Below are positions 8,673 through 16,184 of a DNA stretch of 38,744 nucleotides, one piece after another. The number at the start of each line of letters is the position of its first letter. The stretch's first letter is position 1. This DNA is from SAR324 cluster bacterium lautmerah10. Lineage in GTDB: Bacteria > SAR324 > NAC60-12. The notes under the pieces were generated by a model. The model ran no database searches. It saw nothing but the letters and a program-made list of their open reading frames with translations, and was not told where the DNA came from. The translations under genes were made by a program, and so were the position numbers. The stretch lies in assembly GCA_001469005.2 (NCBI GenBank), contig LNZD02000036.1, positions 1-38,744 on the forward strand, in the 5' to 3' direction.

Positions 8673-8978
8673 TTGGAATTTAAAAAAAAGTTAAACTTAG
8701 TTTAGTACTTCCAGTTTCCATACGATGCGGGAAGAGTCCCCTAAGTCCGCACCCTCCCTCAGACTTTAGTTCTTTTTTTGAATATCGTTGAGGTTTATAA
8801 AATGTGATGCTCCCGCAAGGTCTAAAAGGGAGATCGGGAGTTTAGGAACCTTCCCCAATAAGATTTTCAGAACGCATACAAAATCTCCCAAGCAGTCCAG
8901 AAAATCTTCATTTACTGTAATTTTCTGAAAACAGAATTTTATATTTAAACCTCCAAATTTATTATTTTTTCATGAAAT
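8673..8978. other. Non-coding gap after the liv operon
   Basis: I see no gene in these 306 bases. Recognisable structure is limited to an inverted pair CTCCCG (8810-8815) and CGGGAG (8835-8840), and two distant arms near 8860 and 8930 related to TTCTGAAAA. The flanks are A/T-rich. No convincing U-tract terminator follows livG. Confidence 0.5.
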
Positions 8979-9272
8979 TCAAATCCCTGGCTTACCATTC
9001 GGCAAGGGAATCATCTCCATAGACGATTTATCAGTACCTGCTTTTGCCATGATTGCTGCTGCTTCAGGAGTTTGCATCATCTTTTGGACAGTTTGTGGAT
9101 CGTCCATTTCAGCAACAGTAAACACTCTTTCTTTTTCAGCATTCCACCCATAAGCTAAGATTTTTAGCCCGGCATCCGCTCTCATTTTAATTGCCTCTTG
9201 GGATTCAAAAACTTGAACCCAGGAATCATAGTCTGTTCCTTCAACTAGCTTTGCACTTTGTATCTGTATCAT
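8979..9272 (-). CDS. Small DUF3764-like (dimeric alpha/beta barrel) protein
   Basis: This 97-residue soluble protein of unknown function resembles DUF3764/ABM-type dimeric barrel proteins in layout. It opens with a short strand, then W-x-x-x-F-E-S (YDSWVQVFES), a central strand (RVFTVAEMDDPQTVQKMM) and a C-terminal strand (SMEMIPLP). Its neighbour at 9336-9602 has the same layout and short shared motifs, so the two look like tandem paralogues. No Shine-Dalgarno is clear. The family assignment comes from memory of pattern and may be wrong; the gene itself looks real because of its paralogue. Confidence 0.6.
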   Translation of the reverse strand: MIQIQSAKLVEGTDYDSWVQVFESQEAIKMRADAGLKILAYGWNAEKERVFTVAEMDDPQTVQKMMQTPEAAAIMAKAGTDKSSMEMIPLPNGKPGI

Positions 9273-9335
9273 GGTTTCATTTTGGTGTGATGTTAAGGGA
9301 TATTTGTATCATCTAAATTTTTTGTTCCATCCGAC

Positions 9336-9602
9336 TCATCCTTGCATTGGTTGAAGTTGATAGACTTCATGCACAAGTCCCATTTCTTCCTCAATTTTTT
9401 TCATCTCTGGATCTTCAAACATTGCCTGCATTTTTTCAGGGTCAAAGACATCCATACTACAAATGGCGGTATGGTCATCCACCTTGCCTACAATCACATC
9501 TCTCATGAATTCGGCATCACTGGCAGAATCGGCGTCGAATGCCTTTTTCCACTCGTCATAAGTACAGTTATTCATTTTTATGATTACCATTGTGTTCAGC
9601 AT
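9336..9602 (-). CDS. Small DUF3764-like (dimeric alpha/beta barrel) protein, paralogue
   Basis: This 88-residue protein shares the layout of the product at 8979-9272. It has an initial strand, YDEWKKAFDAD at the position of YDSWVQVFES, a central strand (AICSMDVFDPEKMQAMFEDP) matching VFTVAEMDDPQTVQKMMQTP, and a closing strand (HEVYQLQPM). An AAGGA Shine-Dalgarno sits 7 bases before the ATG. The two genes are 63 bases apart and probably cotranscribed, this one first. Such barrels often act as small-molecule binders or monooxygenase-like subunits, but nothing here shows a function. Confidence 0.65.
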   Translation of the reverse strand: MLNTMVIIKMNNCTYDEWKKAFDADSASDAEFMRDVIVGKVDDHTAICSMDVFDPEKMQAMFEDPEMKKIEEEMGLVHEVYQLQPMQG

Positions 9603-9821
9603 TGTTTTCCTTGGGGAAGTTAGTGAAAGATAAAATAAATATTGGAAAAGACGGTACTACCTGAGAATGATCCGTCCAAGGCAAAAATCCTCCGCCTTTG
9701 TTTTGGAATAGAGCCAACGTCAAGCCATCTCATAACCATAATTCTCATCAAACAGTTCCAAGTCCTTCTGAAATAAAGAAAAAAACAGAAAACTCATCTG
9801 GTTTTAAATTTCATCAGTCCA

Positions 9822-9850
9822 TTGACCTCAGATCCATGATTTTGTAAATA
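9822..9850 (+). promoter_or_regulatory. Possible promoter of the unknown gene at 9885
   Basis: TTGACC (9822-9827) is followed after 17 bases by TAAATA (9845-9850, three of six consensus bases). The start point would lie near 9857, giving a short leader to the ATG at 9885. Confidence 0.35.
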
Positions 9851-9884
9851 TTGGTTTTGATCAATCTCAATCAAAGGATCATTC

Positions 9885-10256
9885 ATGGAAGAAATAATTC
9901 ATGCTGCAAAAGAGTTAGGGATAAATCACAAAATTTTCACTTCTTCCAAAACTTCAGAATTCTATTCTGATCATCAATGGAGCGTGATTCAAAATTCACA
10001 AGTGGGGCCAGTGATCAATGCTGTCCCTGATATTAAAATAGCTGACACAGTCCCTTGGGAAGAATGGTTTTTCATGGATGAAGAAATACACCACCACATT
10101 CTTTTTCTAAAAAAACATCCTAAAAGTACTGAGGTTTGGGAAGGAAGTCTTGACGACAAAGAACACCCAAAGCAGGTTTTAGGGTTTACCTGGCATGTCT
10201 TTAATGAAAAAGATGTCACTCCCTACTTAAATCAACTACCCACAAAAATTCCATAA
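9885..10256 (+). CDS. Unknown conserved-looking cytoplasmic protein, 123 aa
   Basis: I do not recognise this protein. It has no signal peptide or membrane segment. It is rich in Trp, His and acidic residues (VPWEEWFFMDEEIHHHILFL, FTWHVFNEKDVTPYL) and begins with a predicted amphipathic helix (EEIIHAAKELGI). The clustered His/Glu/Asp residues could bind metal, which is speculation. An AAAGGA Shine-Dalgarno precedes the ATG and a plausible promoter lies upstream. It stands alone between the DUF3764-like pair and an alkyltransferase fragment. Confidence 0.6.
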   Translation: MEEIIHAAKELGINHKIFTSSKTSEFYSDHQWSVIQNSQVGPVINAVPDIKIADTVPWEEWFFMDEEIHHHILFLKKHPKSTEVWEGSLDDKEHPKQVLGFTWHVFNEKDVTPYLNQLPTKIP

Positions 10257-10342
10257 CACGGTTCGTTGTGATTTCCAGTGGGACGAAACTGGAGGGTTCA
10301 TCGCCTTTCTGGGAATTACCCCTTCCGGAAAATCGGACCCTC

Positions 10343-10416
10343 ATGGATTCCTTTGGATATCCAAGGAACGGTATTTCCCATGGATTCCTTTGGATATCCG
10401 CGGAACGGTATTTCAG
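10343..10416 (+). repeat. 37-bp imperfect tandem duplication
   Basis: Two adjacent 37-base copies (10343-10379 and 10380-10416) both begin with ATGGATTCCTTTGGATATCC and differ at four positions. Because 37 is not a multiple of three, the duplication shifts frame. It covers the apparent 5' end of the alkyltransferase gene. Confidence 0.85.
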
Positions 10417-10659
10417 GAAAAAGTCTGGCTGGCACTGATGGAAATTCCTCCCGGTGAAACCGTAAGTTATGCCCAGCTTTCCCATTCCCTCGGACACTCC
10501 AAAGCAGCACGTGCCGTGGCCAGAGCCTGTGCCTCCAATCGTTTGGCAGTTCTGGTTCCATGTCACCGGGTGATTCGTGGGTCAGGAGACCTCGCAGGGT
10601 ACAAGTGGGGTATTGAACGTAAACAAAAGCTCCTAAAACAAGAAGCCAGGGACCAATGA
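10390..10659 (+). CDS. Methylated-DNA-protein cysteine methyltransferase, C-terminal DNA-binding/active-site domain only
   Basis: The 89 residues match the catalytic half of Ada/Ogt-type alkyltransferases, which remove methyl groups from O6-alkylguanine in DNA. The active-site motif PCHRV has the acceptor Cys58. The family's FQEKVWLALMEIPPGETVSYAQL start, the arginine-finger helix (ARAVARACASN) and the GYKWG segment are present. Family members usually carry about 70-80 more residues before the LDIRGT segment; none is recognisable upstream in any frame. The only in-frame start found is a TTG at 10390 inside the second copy of a 37-base duplication. The gene may be a 5'-truncated remnant, or a single-domain protein that still works. 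Not enough can be seen to decide. Confidence 0.75.
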   Translation: MDIRGTVFQEKVWLALMEIPPGETVSYAQLSHSLGHSKAARAVARACASNRLAVLVPCHRVIRGSGDLAGYKWGIERKQKLLKQEARDQ

Positions 10660-10834
10660 TGTTAAAAATATGGTTTGGAAAAGCAGGCGCGATGAGTCTC
10701 TCCAATCACCAGACATCTTTTGGGAAACCAAAGAACTTTTTGGAAACTGGCTGGATGATCAGATTGTTATTTTTAGATCATTAAGAGCGGAAGGAGGTCC
10801 TAAATGTTTCCCAAGAAAAAATGAGTTCAATGAT

Positions 10835-11446
10835 TTAACAAAGTTTATCAATTGTTTCGCTGATATCCTGAATGCTGTCAACTTTCACAGCATGCATTCC
10901 AAGATCATTGGCAGCAACGATATTTTCCTCGGTATCATCAAAGAATAATATTTTTTCTGGAAGTACTTCCATTTGAGAACACACTTCCAGAAAAGATTCT
11001 TTTTCCGGTTTTCTCATACCCAATTCAAAAGATGTGAAAATCTTTTGGAAATGTTTCAGAAGTTCAGAGTATTCATTTCTCCAAAATTCGGCATGAGAGA
11101 CCGAGGTGTTGGAAAATATGTACAAAGGATACTTTGAAACCAAACGATCAATATTTTGTCTAATCCCTAAATTTTCACCAACGAATATTTTATTCCATCC
11201 CTCAAGAACCTCTTCATCGGTGATATCTAAATCCAATTCTTTTTTTAAAGACTCAATAAATTGAGCAGTAGAAATTTCACCTCTTTCATATTTTTCATTT
11301 GTGCGACCAAGTATTGAATCTTTCGTTACTTCAATATTGTTTTTTCCAGAAAATTTTTGCCATTCCGAGATGACCCTTGAAAAATCAATTTCGATCACCA
11401 CATTTCCTAAATCAAATAAAATCACTTCTATTTCATTTAATTTCAT
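10835..11446 (-). CDS. yihX: HAD-superfamily hydrolase, YihX-like sugar-phosphate phosphatase
   Basis: This 203-residue HAD hydrolase resembles E. coli YihX, an alpha-D-glucose-1-phosphate phosphatase, along its whole length. It has the nucleophile segment FDLGNVVIEIDFSRV (Asp12, with Gly in place of the second Asp, as I recall also in YihX), ERGEIS in the cap, SNTSVSHAEFW for motif II, LGMRKPE with the motif III lysine, and FFDDTEENI for motif IV. It would release phosphate from a small sugar phosphate in the cytoplasm. It stands alone, convergent with the alkyltransferase fragment. Substrate is inferred from resemblance only. Confidence 0.85.
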   Translation of the reverse strand: MKLNEIEVILFDLGNVVIEIDFSRVISEWQKFSGKNNIEVTKDSILGRTNEKYERGEISTAQFIESLKKELDLDITDEEVLEGWNKIFVGENLGIRQNIDRLVSKYPLYIFSNTSVSHAEFWRNEYSELLKHFQKIFTSFELGMRKPEKESFLEVCSQMEVLPEKILFFDDTEENIVAANDLGMHAVKVDSIQDISETIDKLC

Positions 11447-11539
11447 AGGAATGCATTTTCCTTGGATTCTGATATGGACAATACAGCATATACCGCAAGA
11501 CCTGGGGTAATGAGGAGTATTGATAGATCTTGGTTTTGA

Positions 11540-11872
11540 TTACTGAAAGGAACGATTGATCTGCCACGAAGAAATCTTGCCGTACCCTTTCACAGTCGCA
11601 AAAAACATGACTTTTGATTCGGATTCCTCGCCATACGCCGAGACGCTATGGGTTCCTACCAGCACCTCATCGTTTTCATATAACGTCACAAAATCTCCTA
11701 TTCTGCCTTCAAAACTTGCAACCCATTCCAGCATTTCATCTTTGGTTTGAGTTTCGTTATTACTGCCGATGAATACAAAATCGTCGGATATCAATTCTGC
11801 AATTGGTGCTGATGTTTGTTTAACAAAAGATTCCTGGAATGCTTCAAGTGCTTGTCTTGCTGAAATTTTCAT
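11540..11872 (-). CDS. NTF2-like/SnoaL-like domain protein
   Basis: This 110-residue soluble protein has the NTF2-like cone fold pattern: an N-terminal helix pair (ARQALEAFQESFVKQTSAP), an ISDDFVFIG strand, a short loop with TKDEMLEWVASF, and three long C-terminal strands ending in ISSWQINRSFQ. Such domains serve as small isomerases, hydrolases or ligand binders, and are often called SnoaL- or DUF4440-like. No catalytic residue can be assigned. A good AAGGA Shine-Dalgarno precedes the ATG. It is divergent from azurin across about 240 bases. Confidence 0.7.
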   Translation of the reverse strand: MKISARQALEAFQESFVKQTSAPIAELISDDFVFIGSNNETQTKDEMLEWVASFEGRIGDFVTLYENDEVLVGTHSVSAYGEESESKVMFFATVKGYGKISSWQINRSFQ

Positions 11873-12079
11873 ATTTCCTTCATTGTTAAAGTTCGAAGAT
11901 TGCTAACTCTATTTAAGTTTCACAAAGAAAAATCAAAAAGTAACTTCAAATCCTGAGAGAACCAACCGGAAAAACCCCACCTCCCATCTTTGCTGAGATC
12001 TCCCGTCAATCAGCAGGGAATTTCTGCCTTCAAATTAAGTCCGAAGCAGGACATCTGAACCTGCCATCACCTCGTAATT

Positions 12080-12091
12080 ATTGATATCAAT
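12080..12091. promoter_or_regulatory. 12-bp palindrome upstream of azurin
   Basis: ATTGATATCAAT is a perfect palindrome 25 bases upstream of the azurin ATG. It holds the half-sites of an FNR/CRP-type site (TTGAT/ATCAA) but without the usual 4-base spacer, so a regulator cannot be named. Confidence 0.3.
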
Positions 12092-12115
12092 TCAACCTCA
12101 ATCCTCAGGATTATT

Positions 12116-12559
12116 ATGAAAACATTTTTTACCATGGTATGTGCATCGATCCTTGCTACGAGTGTTTTCGCAAGCAATTGCGAAATCAAGATCGAAGGAT
12201 CAGACATGATGAAATACGATGTTGCCGAGATCACTTTAGATACATCATGTGAGAAAACAAAGATCAGCCTCAAGCATGCTGGCAAATTACCCATCAATGC
12301 GATGGGTCATAATGTTGTGATTGTAGAAGAAAAAAATCTGAGTAAAATCACTCAACAGATCAATTTCTCTATAGGAGTCGAAAAAGGTTACCTTCCAGAA
12401 TCTGAAGACATCATTTTTATCTCAGCCATGGTGGGTGGCGGAGACACCACCGAACTGGAAATGGATATGTCGAAATTGGACAAAACCAAGAGTTATGTCT
12501 TTTTTTGCAGCTTTCCCGGTCACTGGGCCTTGATGAGAGGAACAATAAAAATCATCTGA
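12116..12559 (+). CDS. azu: Azurin, periplasmic blue copper electron carrier
   Basis: This 147-residue precursor has a signal peptide cleaved after Ala19 (SVFA). Counting from the mature N-terminus, the copper ligands fall at His46, Cys112, His117 and Met121 with Gly45, exactly the classical azurin numbering. The disulfide cysteines fall at 3 and 26. The C-terminal ligand loop reads FFCSFPGHWALM. The protein shuttles electrons in the periplasm, for example to nitrite reductase, cytochrome oxidase or peroxidase, or from dehydrogenases; no such partner lies in this window. A hairpin lies 10 bases after its stop, so it is probably monocistronic. Confidence 0.96.
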   Translation: MKTFFTMVCASILATSVFASNCEIKIEGSDMMKYDVAEITLDTSCEKTKISLKHAGKLPINAMGHNVVIVEEKNLSKITQQINFSIGVEKGYLPESEDIIFISAMVGGGDTTELEMDMSKLDKTKSYVFFCSFPGHWALMRGTIKII

Positions 12560-12568
12560 ATCGGTTCA

Positions 12569-12588
12569 GGGGTGGCATGGACCACCCC
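12569..12588 (+). terminator. Hairpin after azurin
   Basis: GGGGTGG (12569-12575) and CCACCCC (12582-12588) form a perfect 7-bp GC-rich stem with a 6-base loop, 10 bases after the azurin stop. There is no clean U-tract, so termination is likely but not certain. Confidence 0.55.
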
Positions 12589-12666
12589 GGTTCATCCTTC
12601 CTTAGATCCACTTCTCTCCAATTCTTCCAGAAATTTTCATCTGAATCCTTTATTATCTGAATCATT

Positions 12667-12889
12667 AAGGTTCTGATAATGCCTGCAAGCTGATCAAAGC
12701 CCTGATTCGCTTTCGAAAGCAGTATTACTGTTCGTGGATTCAATCCCGAAGCGATTCAACAGACTGCCGATAAAGGATTAAACATCGATGACCATTGAAT
12801 TGAAATACGATGAGTTCATATTGAAACCGATGGGGAAGGGCTCCTGTATTCCTACAATCCACTTTCTTGAAAATGTCAGAAAAAAATAA
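12667..12889 (+). pseudogene. Decayed ArsC/low-molecular-weight phosphatase-like fragment
   Basis: Three short frames read in order like an arsenate reductase of the low-molecular-weight phosphatase type. They are DNACKLIKALIRF near 12675 (compare the C-T-G-N-S-C-R-S-Q-M-A-E-A-L loop), VRGFNPEAIQQTADKGLNID around 12733-12786 (compare the V-N-P-x-A-I-x-V-M-x-E-x-G-I-D-I-S block), and a third from 12788 with YDEFILKPM and GKGSCIPT (compare the D-E-F-L and E-S-C-P-x-F-P segments). Frame changes and a gap separate them, so nothing functional can be made. The match is by eye against remembered consensus and is weak residue by residue, but the order is right. The fragment overlaps the nitroreductase start. 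Confidence 0.35.
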
Positions 12890-13454
12890 TCGTGTTTCTC
12901 AATACGGTGTTGAAGAAATGTTCCTGGATCGTTGGTCATCCAGATCGTTTTCACCCAAAAAAATAGATCAGGAACAAATTAATCAACTTTTTGAAGCCGC
13001 CCATTGGGCCCCTTCGTCCGGCAACCGACAACCCTGGAGATTTGTTTATGCGACGGATGGAGAAAATCGAAAAAAGTTCAACAGCGTCCTCTATGATAGT
13101 AATGCGATGTGGGCCCCTAAGGCTCCGATGCTGATTCTTGTTTTTGCAGAAACGAAAAATGAAGAAGGGAACAATATCCGAACAGGAATGTTTGATACCG
13201 GTGCAGCATGGATGTCTTTGGCTTTACAGGCGAATCGGATGGGACTCAATTCAAGAGCCATGGGAGGAATCGATTTGGAAGCTGCCTACGAAGTTGCTGG
13301 AGTTCCAAAAGACCGGTTCACTGCAATATGTGCCATCGCCGTTGGTTATCGGGGGACGGATGAAGACATTCATCCGAGAATGGTAAAAAACAATTTTGCC
13401 AACGATCGTAAGGAACTTTCTGAAATTGCCTTTAAAGAGCAGTTTCAATCCTGA
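12873..13454 (+). CDS. Nitroreductase-family FMN oxidoreductase
   Basis: This 193-residue FMN-dependent enzyme of the nitroreductase fold shows RWSSRSFSPKKID at the N-terminus, the FMN-contact segment WAPSSGNRQPWRF, a central DTGAAWMSLALQANRMGL helix and a C-terminal ICAIAVGYRG strand. Family members reduce nitro compounds, quinones or flavins with NAD(P)H, and the substrate cannot be inferred. I take the ATG at 12873 rather than the in-frame TTG at 12867. The next gene, gentisate dioxygenase, starts 20 bases downstream, so the two may be cotranscribed. Confidence 0.88.
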   Translation: MSEKNNRVSQYGVEEMFLDRWSSRSFSPKKIDQEQINQLFEAAHWAPSSGNRQPWRFVYATDGENRKKFNSVLYDSNAMWAPKAPMLILVFAETKNEEGNNIRTGMFDTGAAWMSLALQANRMGLNSRAMGGIDLEAAYEVAGVPKDRFTAICAIAVGYRGTDEDIHPRMVKNNFANDRKELSEIAFKEQFQS

Positions 13455-13474
13455 GGAACTTCAAAAATCGAACT

Positions 13475-14527
13475 ATGACTCAAAACCCCTCTCGTCCTGA
13501 ACTTGAAGAATTCTATCAGCGAATCGACGGTCATGAACTGGCTCCTCTTTGGGAAGTCATCCACAAGCTGTTGGCGCGGCAACCGATCACCCGGGCTGTT
13601 CCGCATCTATGGAGGTACCGGGAGGTACGCCCTTTTTTACTGGAATCCGGAGAAATCATCAGCGCCAAGGAAGCCGAGCGGAGGGTCCTGATTCTTGAAA
13701 ATCCCAATCTTCGGGGGGAAGCCAAAACTGCGGATTCCCTGTATGCCGGCCTGCAGTTGATCCTTCCGGGAGAAATCGCACCTGCCCATCGCCATACCCA
13801 GTCTGCCTTGAGATTCATCGTCGAGGGAGAAGGGGCCTACACGGCTGTGGATGGTGAAAGGGCCTACATGAATCCCGGAGATCTGATCCTGACGCCTTCC
13901 TGGTCCTGGCATGATCATGGACACGAAGGCAGTGATCCAATGGTCTGGCTTGACGGGCTTGATATTCCTCAAGTCCAATTCTTCGGATCAACTTTCGGTG
14001 AGGGATACGATGCGGATGTTTTTGAAACCACCCTTCCGCCCGGAACCAACCAGGCACGATTTGGAGCAAATGTGCGGGCAGTGGATGACCTTCCGGAAAA
14101 ACCCTTTTCCCCATTATTCACCTATCCCTTCAACGAAACGAATCAAGCTCTTGAAAAATTGATCCAATCCAGGGAACCGAATCCCTGGCACGGCTACAAA
14201 ATGGAATATCAGAACCCAATGAATGGCGGCCCGGTGATGCCGACCCTCTCCGCGTTTCTTCATGGAATGCAGAAAAAGTTCATTAGCCGTCCTTACCAGA
14301 CAACCGAGCACCAGGTTTTTTCAGTGATCCGAGGATCTGGAAAAACCATGGTGGGCGAAGGCAAGGATCAGATTGAAATCTCTTGGCAGCCCAAGGACCA
14401 TTTTGTCATTCCCGGGTGGTATCGATACACCCATCAAGCCGAAGCCGATTCAACCCTGTTTTCCTTTTCAGACCAGGGCAGTCAACAGAAACTTGGGATT
14501 TGGAGAGAGAAAAAACATGAGATTTGA
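13475..14527 (+). CDS. Gentisate 1,2-dioxygenase-type bicupin
   Basis: This 350-residue two-cupin iron dioxygenase of the gentisate/salicylate/hydroxynaphthoate group would cleave the ring of gentisate to maleylpyruvate in the cytoplasm. In the N-terminal cupin the iron ligands are His105, His107 (PAHRHTQSALRF) and His146 (SWHDHGH). A second cupin follows with TEHQVFSVIRGSG. Length and the N-terminal pattern (PHLWRYREVRPFL) match the family. The maleylpyruvate isomerase and fumarylpyruvate hydrolase that normally follow are not in the window. It lies between a nitroreductase and an amine-oxidase-like flavoprotein. Confidence 0.9.
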   Translation: MTQNPSRPELEEFYQRIDGHELAPLWEVIHKLLARQPITRAVPHLWRYREVRPFLLESGEIISAKEAERRVLILENPNLRGEAKTADSLYAGLQLILPGEIAPAHRHTQSALRFIVEGEGAYTAVDGERAYMNPGDLILTPSWSWHDHGHEGSDPMVWLDGLDIPQVQFFGSTFGEGYDADVFETTLPPGTNQARFGANVRAVDDLPEKPFSPLFTYPFNETNQALEKLIQSREPNPWHGYKMEYQNPMNGGPVMPTLSAFLHGMQKKFISRPYQTTEHQVFSVIRGSGKTMVGEGKDQIEISWQPKDHFVIPGWYRYTHQAEADSTLFSFSDQGSQQKLGIWREKKHEI

Positions 14528-14574
14528 TGGAATTCTGAAACAATCATAGCAGGCCCAAGAAGTTATGCTGATTT

Positions 14575-14592
14575 TTCAGGAACTTTCCTGAA
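14575..14592. other. Inverted repeat between gentisate dioxygenase and flavoprotein genes
   Basis: TTCAGGAA (14575-14582) and TTCCTGAA (14585-14592) form an 8-bp perfect inverted repeat with a 2-base centre. It could be a weak terminator or a regulator site for the next gene, 46 bases downstream. Confidence 0.4.
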
Positions 14593-14637
14593 TTCCTCCC
14601 TCACGAAATAAAAATCCTTTTGGTTTTAGTCCCTGCA

Positions 14638-15945
14638 ATGGCTTCCCCTCTTGCTTTTGAAACCGACTCCACCTGGTATGAATCCCGGGCGGATCGCCCC
14701 CCTTCAGGGGAAACCCTGAACAGAGAGGTCGAGACCGAGACCTGCATCGTCGGGGCCGGACTGGCGGGGCTTTATCTGGCCAGGGAACTCGCAGAGCGTA
14801 AACGAGAGGCAGTCGTTATCGAAGCCCGCAGGGTCGGACTGGGCGCCTCAGGGAGACACGGTGGTTTCTGCGGACCGGGATGGGCCTGTGAGGGTGAAAA
14901 AATCGAAAACCGTGTGGGATTGGAAAAGGCAAAGACGTTTTTCAATCTTTCCTTGGAAGGCTTTCAGATGGTCCGGGAGGTTCTTGAATCGGCAAAAGCC
15001 CCAATGACCCCGGGCATCCTCCATCCATCGACCTACAACAATCCGCATGGGCTTCAAAAAGATCTTGAAAGGATGGCCCAAGTTTATCGATACGAACTCG
15101 ATTACATGGAAACCGATGCGGTGCGAAACGTCTTGGATACCGAAAAATATTACCAGGCACTTCGAGATCCCAGGGCTTTCCATTTTGATGCCCTCGAGCT
15201 CTGTCTGATCCTCGCAGAAATTCTGAAATCTGCAGGAGTTCCGGTTTATGAAAACTCATCGATGACGGCATTCCATAAAACTGGAACTGACTGGGTTCTC
15301 AAAACCGGTCAGGGATCGGTACGATGCAGGAACCTCGTTTTTTGCTGCGGGGGATACGGGGGAAAGGAATTCAGGAAATTGAGACGGGCTTTTCTGCCGA
15401 TTACGACCTACATCATCGTCACCCCGCCGATGGGAGAACCCCTGAAGCAATGCATCGGAACTTCCGATGGGGTGTCGGATGAACGCCGGGCAGGAAATTA
15501 TTATCGAATCGTTGATGGCGACCGCCTGCTCTGGGGAGGAGACATCACCGCCTTCGGAGAGCTTCATCCGCAACATATCGCCCGTAAGATGAGTCAGGAT
15601 CTGGCAGGTGTTTATCCGCAGCTTGCTGATCATCAGGGAGAAATCCCGGTTGAATATTCCTGGTCCGGACTGATGGGTTACGCCAGGCATCTGATGCCCG
15701 AAATCGGCCCGTTGGATGAAGGATTATGGGCCTGTACGAGTTTTGGAGGGCATGGCGCCAACACAGCGCCCATCGGAGGAAGACTGGTTGCCGAAGCGAT
15801 CTGCAGCGAGTCCGAACGCTGGAATCTTTTCAACGCCTATGGCTTTCCCTGGAATGGCGGACCTCTCGGGCCCTATGCAGTGGAATCCGTCTATCGGAAA
15901 ATGCAGCTTGGAGATCAATGGCGGGCATTCCGTTCCAGGTTTTGA
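14638..15945 (+). CDS. FAD-dependent amine/amino acid oxidoreductase (DAO family, PuuB-like)
   Basis: This 435-residue flavoprotein of the D-amino-acid-oxidase superfamily resembles gamma-glutamylputrescine oxidase (PuuB/OrdL). An N-terminal Rossmann FAD motif (CIVGAGLAGLYLARELAER) is followed by the second strand ending in VIEARRVGLGASGRHGGF, the usual covalent-type or near-flavin segment. The C-terminal FAD site reads GLWACTSFGGHGANTAP. It would oxidise a secondary amine or amino acid to an imine with FAD. The frame extends to a TTG at 14620, but the ATG at 14638 is preferred; neither has a clear Shine-Dalgarno. The 239 bases downstream hold no gene, only a 12-base palindrome at 16062-16073. 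Confidence 0.88.
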   Translation: MASPLAFETDSTWYESRADRPPSGETLNREVETETCIVGAGLAGLYLARELAERKREAVVIEARRVGLGASGRHGGFCGPGWACEGEKIENRVGLEKAKTFFNLSLEGFQMVREVLESAKAPMTPGILHPSTYNNPHGLQKDLERMAQVYRYELDYMETDAVRNVLDTEKYYQALRDPRAFHFDALELCLILAEILKSAGVPVYENSSMTAFHKTGTDWVLKTGQGSVRCRNLVFCCGGYGGKEFRKLRRAFLPITTYIIVTPPMGEPLKQCIGTSDGVSDERRAGNYYRIVDGDRLLWGGDITAFGELHPQHIARKMSQDLAGVYPQLADHQGEIPVEYSWSGLMGYARHLMPEIGPLDEGLWACTSFGGHGANTAPIGGRLVAEAICSESERWNLFNAYGFPWNGGPLGPYAVESVYRKMQLGDQWRAFRSRF

Positions 15946-16184
15946 AAACTCCGGAAATCGGAATCCTGTTCCCACCTTATTTCTTTCCATAAAAAGATAA
16001 ATCTGGGAAACCTTCTGCTGGCCGAAATCCATGTCGTTTTCTCAAGGATTCCCAAAAACACATCGATATCGATTTTTGAAGTGACTGAGTGGAAAGAGAA
16101 AACCTGTGGCTCAGTCAGAGTTACAAGTATAAACCTCTGCCATTGGGTCTCATCTCATAAGGAACGGGCGTTGAGAATGCCTTA

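Noticed and set aside
8673..8978. A structured non-coding RNA after livG
   Set aside because: Only short scattered inverted repeats are present, with no promoter-terminator pair or known fold.
10670..10948. 92-residue open frame after the alkyltransferase gene
   Set aside because: Its second half overlaps the conserved end of the YihX-like gene on the other strand, and no family or Shine-Dalgarno is seen. A decayed fragment before 10834 cannot be excluded.
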